Shown here one piece after another: positions 22,360 to 33,689 of a DNA stretch of 64,000 bases. The first letter of the stretch is position 1. Every line of letters starts with the position of its first letter. The stretch comes from Aedes albopictus (taxonomy: Eukaryota > Arthropoda > Insecta > Diptera > Culicidae). Location of the stretch: positions 81,733,734-81,797,733 of the forward strand of contig NC_085136.1 of NCBI RefSeq assembly GCF_035046485.1, written 5' to 3'. Both the position numbers and the translations under genes were made by a program. The notes under the pieces are model-generated. The model searched no databases and was not told the origin of the DNA. It saw only the letters and a list, made by a program, of their open reading frames with translations.

Positions 22360-25056
22360 TCTTTGAAGCAGCAGATAAAATTGTAACTCAGCTTCCTCCT
22401 GAATATAAAGTACATGTATACGGAGACTTCAATCAGCGCGGTGCAGACTTTATTCCTGATGCAGAAAATGAGAGTATCCTTCTGCCAGTCGTTGGGGATA
22501 ATGACACATTACAATTTATTTTTGAGAAAATTGCCAACTTGGGACTTAATCAAATAAATCACGTAAAAAATGGACAAAACTGTTTCTTGGATTTTTTACT
22601 TACAAATATACATGAAGATTTCTGTGTGACTGAATCTCTTGATCCTTTATGGAAAAATGAAATATTTCATACGGCAATTGAGTACTCTGTATTTGTACAT
22701 AATAATTGTAACCCCTTTGACTGTGAATTCGAAAATGTATTGGATTTTAATAAAGCAAACTTTGACAACATTAAGGCTAAGTTAAATAGGGCTAACTGGC
22801 AATCCGTTTTGAGGAGTCAGACAAATATTGATTGCGCTGTGGAGGTCTTTTATAAAATTTTATCAGATATTTTTAAAGAAGAAGTTCCACTCATGAAAAA
22901 GCGACGCAATTACAACTCCAAAAATCCTGTTTGGTTTACCAAACAAATTCTAAATTTAAAGAATCGAAAGCAAAAGGCTCATAAAACCTACAGAAAATGC
23001 GAAAATCAAGATAATTTGGCGAAGTATTTGAATATCTGCAATCAACTAAATACAGCAATTTCTTCCGCTGTTTCAGATTATAACGAAAAAACCGAAAGTG
23101 AAATCAAATGCTGTCCAAAAAACTTTTTCAATTATGTAAAGTCTAAACTTAAGTCAACAAGCTTTCCCTTCAAAATGACATTAGACGAGAAAGATGGAGA
23201 TAATTCAGAGGATATTTGCACTCTATTTGCATCATTCTTTCAAGAAACCTACACAAATCATACTGACAACGATCGTGACTTTGAATATTTTTCATATTTC
23301 CCTGATTTTCCAAATGATGTAGGTGTTAGTCACATTAACGTTAAAGATATTTTAGATAAATTAAATGATCTAGACACCACAAAAGGATCAGGTCCAGATG
23401 GAATTCCACCATCATTCTTAAAACCATTAGCAATAGAACTTACAACTCCATTATTTTGGTTATTCAACATGTCGCTGGAAGCTGGAAAATTCCCGCTGGA
23501 GTGAAAAAAATCTTTTTTGATACCAATCTATAAGTCTGGTAAAAAATCCGATGTTCGAAATTATCGTGGAATTGCAATCATTTCATGCATTCCAAAACTT
23601 TTCGAATGCATCATTAACAAAAATATTTTCTCTCAGATCAAAAATAGAATAACTATTGCCCAACATGGTTTCTTTAAAGGTCGCTCAACGGCTACAAATC
23701 TGCTGGAATTTGTCAATTACTCTTTAAATGCAATGGATAATGGTAATCGTGTTGAAGCACTTTACACTGATTTTAGCAAAGCATTCGATAGACTGGATAT
23801 TCCTATGTTGATTTTCAAGCTCGCAAAAATGGGAATTTCGACTAGGCTCCTCGGCTGGATTGAGTCGTATTTGACTGATCGCCAACAGATAGTTCGATTC
23901 AATGATAAAAAATCAAAACCAATCAAGGTCACATCTGGTGTTCCCCAAGGTTCACACTTGGGACCCCTGCTTTTCATTTTATACGTTAACGATATTTCTT
24001 TTATACTACATAAACTGAAAATTCTCATATATGCTGACGACATGAAACTGTTCTTAGAAATTATAAATAAAGATGATGTCCATACATTTATAAATGAAAT
24101 ACAAATCTTCCACATATGGTGCTCTAAAAGTTTGCTGAAATTAAATGTTAAAAAATGCAATCATATAACTTACAGCAGAAAACGAGGTGTATCAGATGTT
24201 TCAATAAAGTTAGGTAACCAAAATGTTGAAAAATGTGATAAAGTAAGAGACTTAGGAATTATCTTAGACTCGAAATTAACGTTTGTCGAACATTATAATA
24301 CAATTATTCACAGAGCAAGCAATATGCTCGCATTTATAAAACGTTTTGGCTATCACTTTCAAGATCCATATACTATAAAAACATTGTACATTGCTTACGT
24401 TAGGTCAACATTAGAGTATTGTAGTGTTGTTTGGTCTCCTTACATGAAAAAATATGAAGAACGTATAGAGTCGGTACAGAAGCAATTTCTTTTATATGCG
24501 CTGCGTAAGTTAGGATGGACAGTTTTTCCTCTCCCTTCGTACGAAGCTCGTTGTATGTTGATCAACATTCAGACGTTGAAAGAACGACGAGACTATGCTA
24601 TGGTTTCATTTGTTATGGATATTGTTTCACAAAGAGCTGATTCACCTGAATTATTATCCAAATTGAATTTTTATGCTCCCAGCCGGCATTTGCGAGATAG
24701 GAACTTGTTCTCAGTGGAACGTCATCATGCAGATTATGCTAAATATGGACCGCTAAATCAAATGATGTCCACTTATAATCGACATTGTGAAACAATTGAC
24801 GTGAACATGTCTCGAACGCAGTTAAAGAAATATTTCCATAACATTCGAAATGGTAGAAGTTAAGCAATATAGGGCAATTTTTCTATATGTTACCATTATT
24901 TGTGAAATGATTATAAAAAAGGAATAGATGGAAGAACAATAACATATTATTATAAAAAGATTTTCACTAAAATATTAATGTATATGTTAAGTTGACGATG
25001 TATTTTAAACGGTCTACGTTTGATTGACGACAAATAAATAAATAAATAAATAAATT
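22360..25056 (+). mobile_element. 5'-truncated non-LTR retrotransposon (APE type)
   Basis: A LINE copy truncated inside the endonuclease domain, with one long coding region, a short 3' region of about 165 bp and an (AAATA)-like tail at 25029-25056. The target duplication was not resolved. The RT style (RGIAIISCIPKLFE, GVPQGSHLGP, YADD) fits the Jockey/CR1/I group; I do not assign a clade. Confidence 0.85.
22362..24863 (+). pseudogene. LINE endonuclease/reverse transcriptase, one stop codon
   Basis: This would encode the enzyme that nicks target DNA and copies the element RNA. The frame is open from the truncation at 22362. It holds the end of the APE endonuclease (VHVYGDFNQ near 22413) and a linker. 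The RT follows with SGPDGIPPSFL, FKGRSTATNLLEF, YTDFSKAFDRLD, GVPQGSHLGPLLF and the catalytic YADD at 24030-24041, then a C-terminal region to the TAA after 24863. The only break in about 834 codons is a TGA at 23502-23504, between PLE and KKSFLIPIYKSG. Relatives have Trp at that point, so a single TGG-to-TGA change explains it. No frameshift was found. The copy is therefore much younger than the R1 remnant around it. Confidence 0.85.
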
Positions 25057-25657
25057 CTTGCCAGCACTACCAATTGTTATCTATCAGGTCATCAAAACAA
25101 AAATGATGGCTTTGTAACTAGTTTTGTAATCATAATGATGACTGTTAACTTTCTTGTAGCTTTTTGGCACTCCAACTGCACCTCTTTCATTGTTAACACA
25201 TATCACATCGCAATATACCGACGTTAACGATTCTAGCTTATGCGAGTTTGCATGCACATTTGAACGAGTTTATTTTTACTTTTATGCAATTTAGTTTGTA
25301 CACCAATGCGAGTTTAACTGACATAATAAGAAAAGTACCAAGCGAAGTCGTATAATCATCGCAGTGCGCAATTATGCGAATTCAATTTACACTTTGCGAG
25401 TCCGCTCGAACTCCTTTGCGAATAAGTAAAGTTCGTCGCAATAAAACATCAGAATATCATCTACTACGATGTAGTTATACACCATAAAAGTTAATTTGCA
25501 CCCTTATATGATTTTTCCAGATACATCGCAATAAGTTCAAAAAATAACATCATATGCGATGAAAATTGTTCCTCAGCCGTATATGTATGCGATAGCGAGT
25601 AAAAATAGAACTTTATACGATGTACAGCGTACATCCTTATGCGATTTCTGGTTGTCT

Positions 25658-27345
25658 GGGACTCTAGCTGTGGAGGCTTTTTTACAGGTATAATCAACGT
25701 GGCTATCGAAGTTAAGCTTAGCGTCGATTATCACAACCAAGTGTTTGACGGTGCGCTTCGAAGTGATAGTGCAATCACCTACACTGATCATCGCTTGCTG
25801 CTCCGACTTTCGATTGTTCACAACCACCTCCTCAGTTTTATGGTGAGCCAGTTCCAGTTTCCTGGATCTCAACCACTCCTCCACAACTGCGATCGAGTGG
25901 GCAGAAGTCATTTCCACTTGTTCGATCGATTTACCGTAGACCTTCAGCGCAATGTCGCCAGCGAAGCCGACGATCTCCACCCCCACCGGGAACTCTAACC
26001 TCAACACCTTGTCATACATGACATTCCATAATACCGGACTTAGGGTGGAACCTTGCGGGATTCCTTAGGTTATGTGAAAGCACTTCCGACCCACCTCTGC
26101 GTAGTAAACTAGTATTCGATTCTAGAAGTAACTTCCGAGAATCTTGTACAAGTACCCCAGACGAAGGAGCGCATCGGCAATAGCCGCCCAGCTGGCGCTA
26201 TTGAACGCGTTCCTTACATCCAGAGTCACTCCTGCACAGTAGCGAATCCCCTTCTCTTAGACTGGAGCGCTATCTCAGCGGTTTTTGTATCCGACAGGAT
26301 AGCGTCTACGGTCGACCTCCCCTTCCGGAAGCCGAACCGGCTGCTCGAGAGACCTCGGTGAACATCAACATTCTATTGAGGATGATCTTTACGAACACCT
26401 TCCCCGCCATGTAGATCAAGCATATTGGTCTATATGCCGACGGGTCTCCGGGTGGATCCTCGCCTTTGATAATAGTACTAGGCTTTGCCGATTCCAAACC
26501 TCTGGGAAAACTCCTTCGTCCAGGCATTTCTGCAAAGCAGTTCTGAACATCTCAGGAGCCTCTACAATAGCTACTTACAAGGCCAGGATTGAAACTTCGT
26601 TCTGACATGAGACCATACCTGCGCTAAGGGATTTTGCTATCCCCGCAAGTTCCATATCGGTGATCCTCTCTTCATCGCCAGCTCCAGCCCCCGACTGTCC
26701 TATGAAAGGAGGCCAAGGACTAGGATCATGACGCGGAAAAGCCCCTCGATGATCCCTGACAACATCTCTGGATATTGCTCTGTAGGAGCCATTAGGTAGG
26801 TATTCTGACAGAGACTCTCTAAGCAAACTTTTTGTTTGCCCTTATCTCGGTCTTCAGCGTGGTTTTTTTTGCAGCGACAAACACCACCCGCCATTTGTTT
26901 CGCTCCTCCTCACATTCTGCTCGCTGCATCCGTAGGCAGGCGTGGCGCAGATCCGCAATCTCTTGAGTCCACCAGTGAGCCGGTGGTCTTCCATTTCTAG
27001 GGTGGACCCGTCTTGACAAGGTCGCTTCGAACGCTACCGCTACCAGCGTAAATAAATTACCACCGGCCTTCGCCCTGTTAGCATGGTCGTCATAAAGTCC
27101 AGCATCTGCGTGAACTGCTCGATCGACCACCGCGGAGGTGCATAACAGCTACAAATGAAGACCGTGTTTACTTTGGCGACCGAGAAGCCCTCATAGGTAG
27201 TAGATACTAATTCCTGGACGGGGTATTTACCCGTCGTCCATAGCGCCGCCATTTTTCCGGATCCATCTGAGACCCAATTGCCGTTGCCAGCGGATACTCG
27301 GTATATGTCCACTATGATGACGATATCCGTACTCCGGGGCGTCAT
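25658..27345 (-). pseudogene. R1-type LINE ORF2, endonuclease and RT part
   Basis: From 27345 downward the endonuclease reads MTPRSTDIVIIVDIYRVSAG, KVNTVFICSCYAPPRWSIEQ. After a frame change comes RPPAHWWTQEIADLRHACLR. The RT remnant has GDPSAYRPICLIYMAGKVF near 26440 and GFAGDIALKVYGKSIEQVEM near 25940. The catalytic FADD is FAGD here, so one metal-binding Asp is lost. The frame then runs through NNRKSEQQ...DAKLNFDSHV to the boundary of the inserted element. Several frameshifts are present. Confidence 0.75.
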
Positions 27346-28199
27346 CCCGCTGACTCACCCTAACCTGTGATGAATGAGTACCAATCAATGGTCCTTCTAT
27401 CTGGAAAGGGATGGCCATTTTAGGTACACCCTTCTCAGCTTTCTGGGACGCGTGGATGGGGTCCGACTTACCAGCATTACTGCCCTTCACTTTCGGAGTA
27501 CACCACCTTCTAGCTTTGCAAGCGCCTCCGTGTAGTTCCTCACCTGATAGCTGCATTACACGCTGTGCATTTGCTTGTCATAAGCAATTCCATCCGGCGT
27601 TCTCTTACGGCTACCCGTGAATTCAAAGGCCTTTGTACTGGTAAATTTTAGCACCTTCAACGTTACGTGCTCTGCCACTGTCGCAGTTGCCATGAGTACA
27701 TCATGGCCCTGAATGGCCGCCATCGCCATCGTTGCCTTACGGAGTCTCATCATGGCCTACTTGAGGTCCTTACTGATATTAGAACTCGAGGACGCAAAGT
27801 CATCAACCTCCCGTCCATGATCTCTCCCGGCAAGTTAGTCGGGGAGGAAATAGGGCTTCCTTTTCTCCGCTTCCCATAAAGAATACCTAGCCAACCCACT
27901 TATTTCGAAGGGGATAACGTCCCCATTACCGCTACTATTCATACCAACAGTTTTTTTTTATTACTATTAGTAAGGCTCATTTTTGAATCCCACGAGTTGC
28001 AAAGCAAAGAGGTTTGACACGCCAGAGTCCTGTGTTACCGTGGTAAGGTATAAAATACTGTGAGGGGTGCTCGGATGATCCACAGGATCCGTTGATGATC
28101 GAGCATTTTTATCACCCCCTCGATCACTAATTCCTTTGCACGAGTCCTATGACACCATGAATTAGGATTGCCCTGTTTGTTGGACTCTTACCACCGGAA

Positions 28200-28915
28200 C
28201 AGGTGGTATTCTAAGCTGGTAGCTACACAGTAACGGGTAATCGGAATGGATCCACTATACTGATAATATACGCCACAGGCTCAGTATGTAACTGCTTGAC
28301 AAGCCTCTGCAGGGCTACATCACAGTGGTTCAGCTGAGTTTCCTGCACAGTGATTTGATGAGACACTGACTGTGATTGGCCTTTCGTCATGTATTTGCTG
28401 TGTTCTGAATTCCTAAAACACTCAGGTGGTTTCGTGTAGCCTTCGTTTTCCCATGGTCTGCGCAACCTGCTCTTGCTTAAGCCCTTGCAAACCCAAGGCT
28501 TGTGTTCCGGTTCGGAGTTCCTGAATCAGCCTTCGGTGACTAGTGTATCCTCAATGAGCACACTGAATGGCTCACCTAGAGCTTCCCTATGGATGCGATG
28601 GCATCGGTGCCAGGTAGCAGAATCGAAGCCGCCTGTGTCCCTAACAGGTCTTTTCGCAACCTGATTGCTGCGGGCCACCTGTATCTCACAATGTTGCCGT
28701 AGTGCCGTGACAAGCTCTTCGCATCCGTGATATCCGTGATGAGGTTTTAAGATCTCTACTTCTTCGCCAAGGGATTCTTTTACCATACATTTGTAGCCAG
28801 GGCCCTTGTGGTCGGTGATAATTTCCCCGATACAAGTATATTTGGTAATGCGCACGTCAGCTCCTAAATCTATGAGCTTAGCATCGCTCCTCATCGCCTT
28901 CAGGACATCCAAGTA
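28200..28915 (-). pseudogene. R1-type LINE ORF1 (gag-like) remnant
   Basis: The minus-strand reading KYLDVLKAMRSDAKLIDLGA, then VRITKYTCIGE, matches the pattern before the zinc knuckles in R1-type ORF1. A degenerate knuckle region (GLSKSRLRRPWENEGYTKPP) follows near 28480-28400. The reading continues upstream of the MITE at 28916-29198 as RDKNDALIIKTNEF (29201-29245). It would be a nucleic-acid-binding coat protein of the retroelement RNP if intact. Confidence 0.6.
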
Positions 28916-29198
28916 CACTAAATTCTTTTTTTACACGATCTTTTTTCACGCGGTTTTATTTTACACGATTTTTTTTACACGATTTTCTCGAAATTACGCG
29001 ATGTGCTTTTGGAAAGATTCATCTCTCCTGGTCGCTATTTACTTCCGACGGGGCTCAAACATCTACCAGAGATCTCTCTTATCATCCTTGATACCCTGTC
29101 AAAATTTTAGGATGATCCGATAAAAAAAGTTTTGAAAACTTTTTTTACACGATTTTTTTTACGCGGAACAAAAAATCGCGTAAAAACAGAATTTAGTG
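28916..29198. mobile_element. 283-bp TA MITE
   Basis: Ends CACTAAATTCT and AGAATTTAGTG are flanked by TA at 28914-28915 and 29199-29200. Removing it rejoins AAGTACTT and restores the R1 ORF1 reading frame (KTNEFKYLDVLKAM) across the site. The interior has mirrored runs of TTTTTTTACACGATTTT. Confidence 0.85.
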
Positions 29199-29454
29199 TA
29201 CTTAAACTCGTTGGTCTTGATAATGAGAGCGTCATTCTTGTCTCGCTTGGCAACTGCTCTGCCTAACCGCTACTTCTGCTTTTCTTCCACCTGGCCTTTT
29301 GAAATCATCGTTAAGCTTATCTTATTGCGTCTCTATTGAGACTTATCAAGGTCGTTAGTTTGTTGCGTTCAGAACAGTGTGTATTTATTACCACCTTTTA
29401 ATGGTTTCGGCTTGCAGTCACAGAAATAAGCGTTGGTTCTGTTATTTCATCGCC

Positions 29455-29489
29455 GACGTTTCGATCCTCGGGTTTGGATCTTCTTCAGG
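29455..29489 (-). ncRNA. Hammerhead ribozyme-like motif, left arm
   Basis: On the minus strand: CTGAAGA, then a stem GATCC...GGATC around an 8-nt loop, then GAAACGTC. This matches the CUGANGA - stem II - GAAA core of hammerheads. Penelope-like elements are known to carry minimal type I hammerheads in this position. Confidence 0.6.
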
Positions 29490-29791
29490 GCCTGTGGTTT
29501 ATTGATGGTTTCATTCTTGGTAATTATACATTTTAACGTTTACTTACTCGAAGTTAACCAACTTGTGAAATGCCGTGTTTGCACGGAGGTATGTCGGGAT
29601 TTTGGTGGAATGGCCTCACTAAGGTTAAAAAATGTTTTTGTAGAGGGTTGTTGTGGAGATAAAACTAATTAAAACCTACTTAACAATTTTGTACCCTTGT
29701 TAAATTAATGGGAAAATTAATTACTGGGGGTTTTTCTACACTGTCCGGAATTGCACTTTAAACGGATGTTTCACCGTCGAAGAAAGGGAGA

Positions 29792-30782
29792 TTACTGTGG
29801 GTTGTGACGTATTGGGGGCTGTTGGGTGGTTGGGTTAATTAGTGTTGGTTGTGTGAGAATGTTGTTATCATTAATTTGTGAACTACGTAAACGATTTGAC
29901 GACGCGATTCTCTCCTCTCTGCTCTGCCTGATGGTTTCGAGGAGGTTTGCATACGCACAGTTGAGATGGTCGGTGTCTGTCCGACGGTTGACGGTGTTGG
30001 GCGTAGTGGCGATGTGGCACATCTCCAACACTTGCAAAGCTTGTCGTTTGTAGGTGATGTCTATGATGGATGGATTGTTCACGTTGAAACGGTGTTGGTG
30101 GGTGATGCAGTGTTCCATTAGCGCTGTCCTCTCCTTTAGTTGTTGTATTGGTGGGTCCGTATAGCTGTTTCCATCTTGTAGCAATCTCTCCAGTTCGTTG
30201 ATGTGTGATTGGTGTCCATACATGCGGGCTTGCAGCTTGTTTGTTGTCATCCCGATATAGTTTCGGTGGCAATCTCGACAGTCAATTTTGTAGATTACGT
30301 TGCTCTTACTCAGGTGTGGTACCGGATCCTTGGCTGTTCTATATAGATGTCCTACTGTGTTTTGGTTGCTGTACGAGATGCCCATAGCTGTGTTATTGCT
30401 CAGCAATATTTTCTTGAGAGAGGGTGCTAGATCATGGACGTATGGTATCGACCTGTACGATGTTGGTTTTTCCCTTCGGTTCGCGATCGGTGTTTGGTGC
30501 AGCATTCTGTTAATCAGTCCTCGGGGGTAATCATTCTTGCGCAGGTGGCTGTGTATCAGCTCGTCTTGCTCTTGTCTGGACCTGACCGTGCTTAGGGACC
30601 GGACTCGATCAATGAAATTGTTGACTACTGACAATTTTTGTTCAGAGGAATGGAACGAGAAGTAATTGAGAATCCGTCCTGATGCAATCGGTTTGGCATA
30701 CCAGTCCGTTTTTACATTTCCGTCCTCCTGTCTGATGACGAGAAGGTCTAGGAACGGAAGCTTTCGGTTTTCTTCGGGTACC
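29792..30782 (-). pseudogene. Penelope RT end plus GIY-YIG endonuclease, left arm
   Basis: The minus-strand frame runs from VPEENRKLPFLDLLVIRQED (end of RT) through NVIYKIDCRDCHRNYIGMTT, the GIY-YIG core with the downstream Arg/His of QARMYGHQSH, to a stop at 29792. The endonuclease domain would nick target DNA to prime reverse transcription. The frame is open but lacks the RT catalytic core, because the arm joins the opposite-strand centre at about 30783. Upstream codons of the 375-codon frame are antisense to the RT core and are not real. Confidence 0.85.
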
Positions 30783-32007
30783 ACAATGGGCAGCCCGCTT
30801 TCACCCATTCTGGCGGATATCGTGATGGATAACTTGATCTCCAGAGCTATCCATCTAGCCGGAGTTCCACCGGAATATATCCGAAAATACGTGGATGACC
30901 TCTTTCTGGTCGTACACAAAGATCAGGTTGAACAGGTACTAGCTTGCTTCAATGCTCAAAACGAGCACATCAAATTCACATCCGAAACCGAAAGCTTCCG
31001 TTCCTAGACCCATTGCGGTACCCGAAGAAAACCGAAAGCTTTCGTTCCTAGACCTTCTCGTCATCAGACAGGAGGACGGAAATGTAAAAACGGACTGGTA
31101 TGCCAAACCGATTGCATCAGGACGGATTCTCAATTACTTCTCGTTCCATTCCTCTGAACAAAAATTGTCAGTAGTCAACAATTTCATTGATCGAGTCCGG
31201 TCCCTAAGCACGGTCAGGTCCAGACAAGAGCAAGACGAGCTGATACACAGCCACCTGCGCAAGAATGATTACCCCCGAGGACTGATTAACAGAATGCTGC
31301 ACCAAACACCGATCGCGAACCGAAGGGAAAAACCAACATCGTACAGGTCGATACCATACGTCCATGATCTAGCACCCTCTCTCAAGAAAATATTGCTGAG
31401 CAATAACACAGCTATGGGCATCTCGTACAGCAACCAAAACACAGTAGGACATCTATATAGAACAGCCAAGGATCCGGTACCACACCTGAGTAAGAGCAAC
31501 GTAATCTACAAAATTGACTGTCGAGATTGCCACCGAAACTATATCGGGATGACAACAAACAAGCTGCAAGCCCGCATGTATGGACACCAATCACACATCA
31601 ACGAACTGGAGAGATTGCTACAAGATGGAAACAGCTATACGGACCCACCAATACAACAACTAAAGGAGAGGACAGCGCTAATGGAACACTGCATTACCCA
31701 CCAACACCGTTTCAACGTGAACAATCCATCCATCATAGACATCACCTACAAACGACAAGCTTTGCAAGTGTTGGAGATGTGCCACATCGCCACTACGCCC
31801 AACACCGTCAACCGTCGGACAGACACCGACCATCTCAACTGTGCGTATGCAAACCTCCTCGAAACCATCAGGCGGAGCAGAGAGGAGAGAATCGCGTCGT
31901 CAAATCGTTTACGTAGTTCACAAATTAATGATAACAACATTCTCACACAACCAACACTAATTAACCCAACCACCCAACAGCCCCCAATACGTCACAACCC
32001 ACAGTAA
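30783..32007 (+). pseudogene. Penelope RT core fragment plus GIY-YIG endonuclease, right arm
   Basis: The plus strand starts with MGSPLSPILADIVMDNL and has the catalytic YVDD in KYVDDLFLVVHKDQ near 30890. It then reads HIKFTSETE before a break: the text CCGAAAGCTTCCGTTCCTAG near 30988 is repeated at 31031-31060 as a short direct duplication, putting a stop (TAG) in the RT frame. From 31017 the frame VPEENRKLSFLDLLVIRQED continues through the GIY-YIG domain (VIYKIDCRDCHRNYIG) to a stop after 32007. The RT lacks its N-terminal half, so this copy is not functional. Confidence 0.87.
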
Positions 32008-32310
32008 TCTCCCTTTCTTCGACGGTGAAACATCCGTTTAAAGTGCAATTCCGGACAGTGTAGAAAAACCCCCAGTAATTAATTTTCCCATTAATTTAAC
32101 AAGGGTACAAAATTGTTAAGTAGGTTTTAATTAGTTTTATCTCCACAACAACCCTCTACAAAAACATTTTTTAACCTTAGTGAGGCCATTCCACCAAAAT
32201 CCCGACATACCTCCGTGCAAACACGGCATTTCACAAGTTGGTTAACTTCGAGTAAGTAAACGTTAAAATGTATAATTACCAAGAATGAAACCATCAATAA
32301 ACCACAGGCC

Positions 32311-32345
32311 CTGAAGAAGATCCAAACCCGAGGATCGAAACGTCG
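32311..32345 (+). ncRNA. Hammerhead ribozyme-like motif, right arm
   Basis: CTGAAGA at 32311-32317, stem GATCC...GGATC, then GAAACGTC ending at 32344. It is the mirror copy of 29455-29489. ACGT after GAAA is self-complementary, which suits a dimeric stem III. Confidence 0.6.
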
Positions 32346-32429
32346 GCGATGAAATAACAGAACCAACGCTTATTTCTGTGACTGCAAGCCGAAACCATTA
32401 AAAGTCCCACCAAATTTATTACCACCGTT

Positions 32430-32600
32430 TGTTTTGATGAACCTGCCCTGAAGTCAGGTGAGTTACACAGGGGTTTAATGGAGGCTCTTGGGTGCTTCAT
32501 AGGCTCTCAGGTGAACCTCACGGGTGCTTCAGGTGGAGTTTATGAGGCGTTTCAATGTGTTCTGGGCCTTTTAGGTCGTATCAGGAGGCTCCAAAGCTAG
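32430..32600 (+). repeat. G-rich minisatellite fragment
   Basis: Words such as GGGTGCTTCAGGTGG and GCTCTCAGGTG resemble the G-rich minisatellite. The array is short and degenerate. Confidence 0.45.
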
Positions 32601-32959
32601 GAAAGGTTATGATACCTGCAATTTCAAAAAACTGTAGGTAAGTTTCAGAAACATTTAACCCTTTGAAGTCTGATGGGTCATACATGACCTAACATAGAAA
32701 CGGCTGTAAAAACTCACACATTCAATAAAACAGAACACTGTCTTCGACGAAGTTGCTGCAATTTGAGTCCTTTATTAAGGAATAATTGGAATATTTGTAT
32801 GTATTTGAGACTTTATTGACAACCTAGAACATCCTGAACACCATGAAGTTTGTATAAACAAAATAACTGGCATAACAATTGTTCTAAAAGCTAAATTTGT
32901 ACATGGGTTTCGTTCGTATGTATTCATTAAATTATTGACAAGAATATCAAAAGGTGTTT

Positions 32960-33610
32960 TATATTCTGTGATGTTCTAGGTGTTCCAAAGCGTCTTATTG
33001 TAATGTCTTTCAAATCTACCAAAATAATTTTATGTTATTTCGCCATAGATAATAACATTGTATAATCTACTGGGATTTGTGAAGCTCTTGAAATCTACTA
33101 CATCATTTATAAACGCTATAGGGATATTCCAGGTCTGCCAAACTTCCTTGGAGTTCAGAACTTCAGGTTTACACTTTTAACAGTGGCCATATCTGCTATA
33201 CCGAGTAACTTTGCATAATCAACCTTGGTTACTGGACCAATCTGAAGTATATTTGATATTATTATAAACCTTTGGAAAATTCAGCGTCGTCCAAACTGTC
33301 CTATAATAAAGTCCTTTAAATCTAAAAAAGTAATAATATGTCTTTTCACCATAAATGATAGCATTGAATAATCTGCTGGGATGCGTGAGATTCTTGAAAT
33401 CTCAAATGTCATTTAGTCACTACAGGTATATTCCAGGTCAGCCATCATGATGTTCAAAACATCAGGTCTACATTCGTAACAGCAGCCATATTTGTTATAC
33501 TGAGTAACGTTGCATAATCAATCGCGGTTACTGGACCATCATTAGAGCTACTATATATATTATTATGATCCTTTGGGACATTAAGGGTCGTCCAAACTGT
33601 CCTGAAGTTT
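32960..33610 (-). repeat. Dimeric satellite, monomer about 155 bp (copy 1)
   Basis: CCAAAGCGTCTTATTGTAAT (32985) and CCAAACTGTCCTATAATAAA (33291) are 306 bp apart. GGGATTTGTGAAGCTCTTGA (33072) and GGGATGCGTGAGATTCTTGA (33378) are also 306 bp apart. A related half-unit, CCAGGTCTGCCAAACTTC, lies about half-way (33130 and 33437). The pattern fits degenerate 155-bp monomers in dimers. It resembles 52735-53930 on the opposite strand. Confidence 0.6.
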
Positions 33611-33689
33611 TGCTCTTGACAGTAACAGTAGTTATTCTGACAATAAACTGCAACATTACACATCCAACTGTCACAGATCTAGGAGTACA

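Larger units (their letters stand above)
21872..25657. mobile_element. CCAGACAACC-ended DNA element carrying a LINE
   Basis: CCAGACAACC begins it and GGTTGTCTGG ends it. Both ends interrupt the R1 reading frame at equivalent points (KKASTARV on one side, VALSWMMSN on the other). Words of the type CTTATGCGAT / ATCGCATAAG recur about ten times, in both orientations, in the two subterminal regions (21900-22110 and 25230-25650). No target duplication was found by eye. A LINE (22360-25056) sits inside; without it the element is about 1.1 kb with no coding capacity. A tRNA-like segment lies near 22125-22175 (minus, GTTCGATAC). Confidence 0.68.
20520..29310 (-). mobile_element. R1-type LINE remnant, multiply interrupted
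   Basis: On the minus strand the order is a gag-like ORF1 remnant (about 29310 to 28200), an endonuclease part (about 27345-27040), an RT part (about 26530-25660), a post-RT zinc-finger part (21871-21157) and a 3' region down to about 20520. It is interrupted by a CCAGACAACC-ended element (21872-25657) and by a TA MITE (28916-29198). Frameshifts and stops are frequent, so it is a long-dead copy. The limits are estimates. Confidence 0.75.
29396..32413. mobile_element. Penelope-like element, inverted dimer
   Basis: It is flanked by the 13-bp duplication ATTTATTACCACC (29383-29395 and 32414-32426). Two arms of about 1388 bp (29396-30782 and 31017-32404) are near-identical reverse complements; I saw only a handful of differences, such as Gln/Arg in TIRQSREE versus TIRRSREE. 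Each arm carries the end of the RT, the GIY-YIG endonuclease and the 3' region. The plus-strand copy extends about 230 bp further 5' into the RT catalytic core (30783-31016). Opposed or duplicated partial copies are a known feature of Penelope-like elements. Confidence 0.9.

Noticed and set aside
29792..30919. A 375-codon gene starting at 30919 on the minus strand
   Set aside because: The first 40-odd codons are antisense to the RT core encoded on the plus strand at 30783-31000. Only the part after the junction is Penelope coding sequence.
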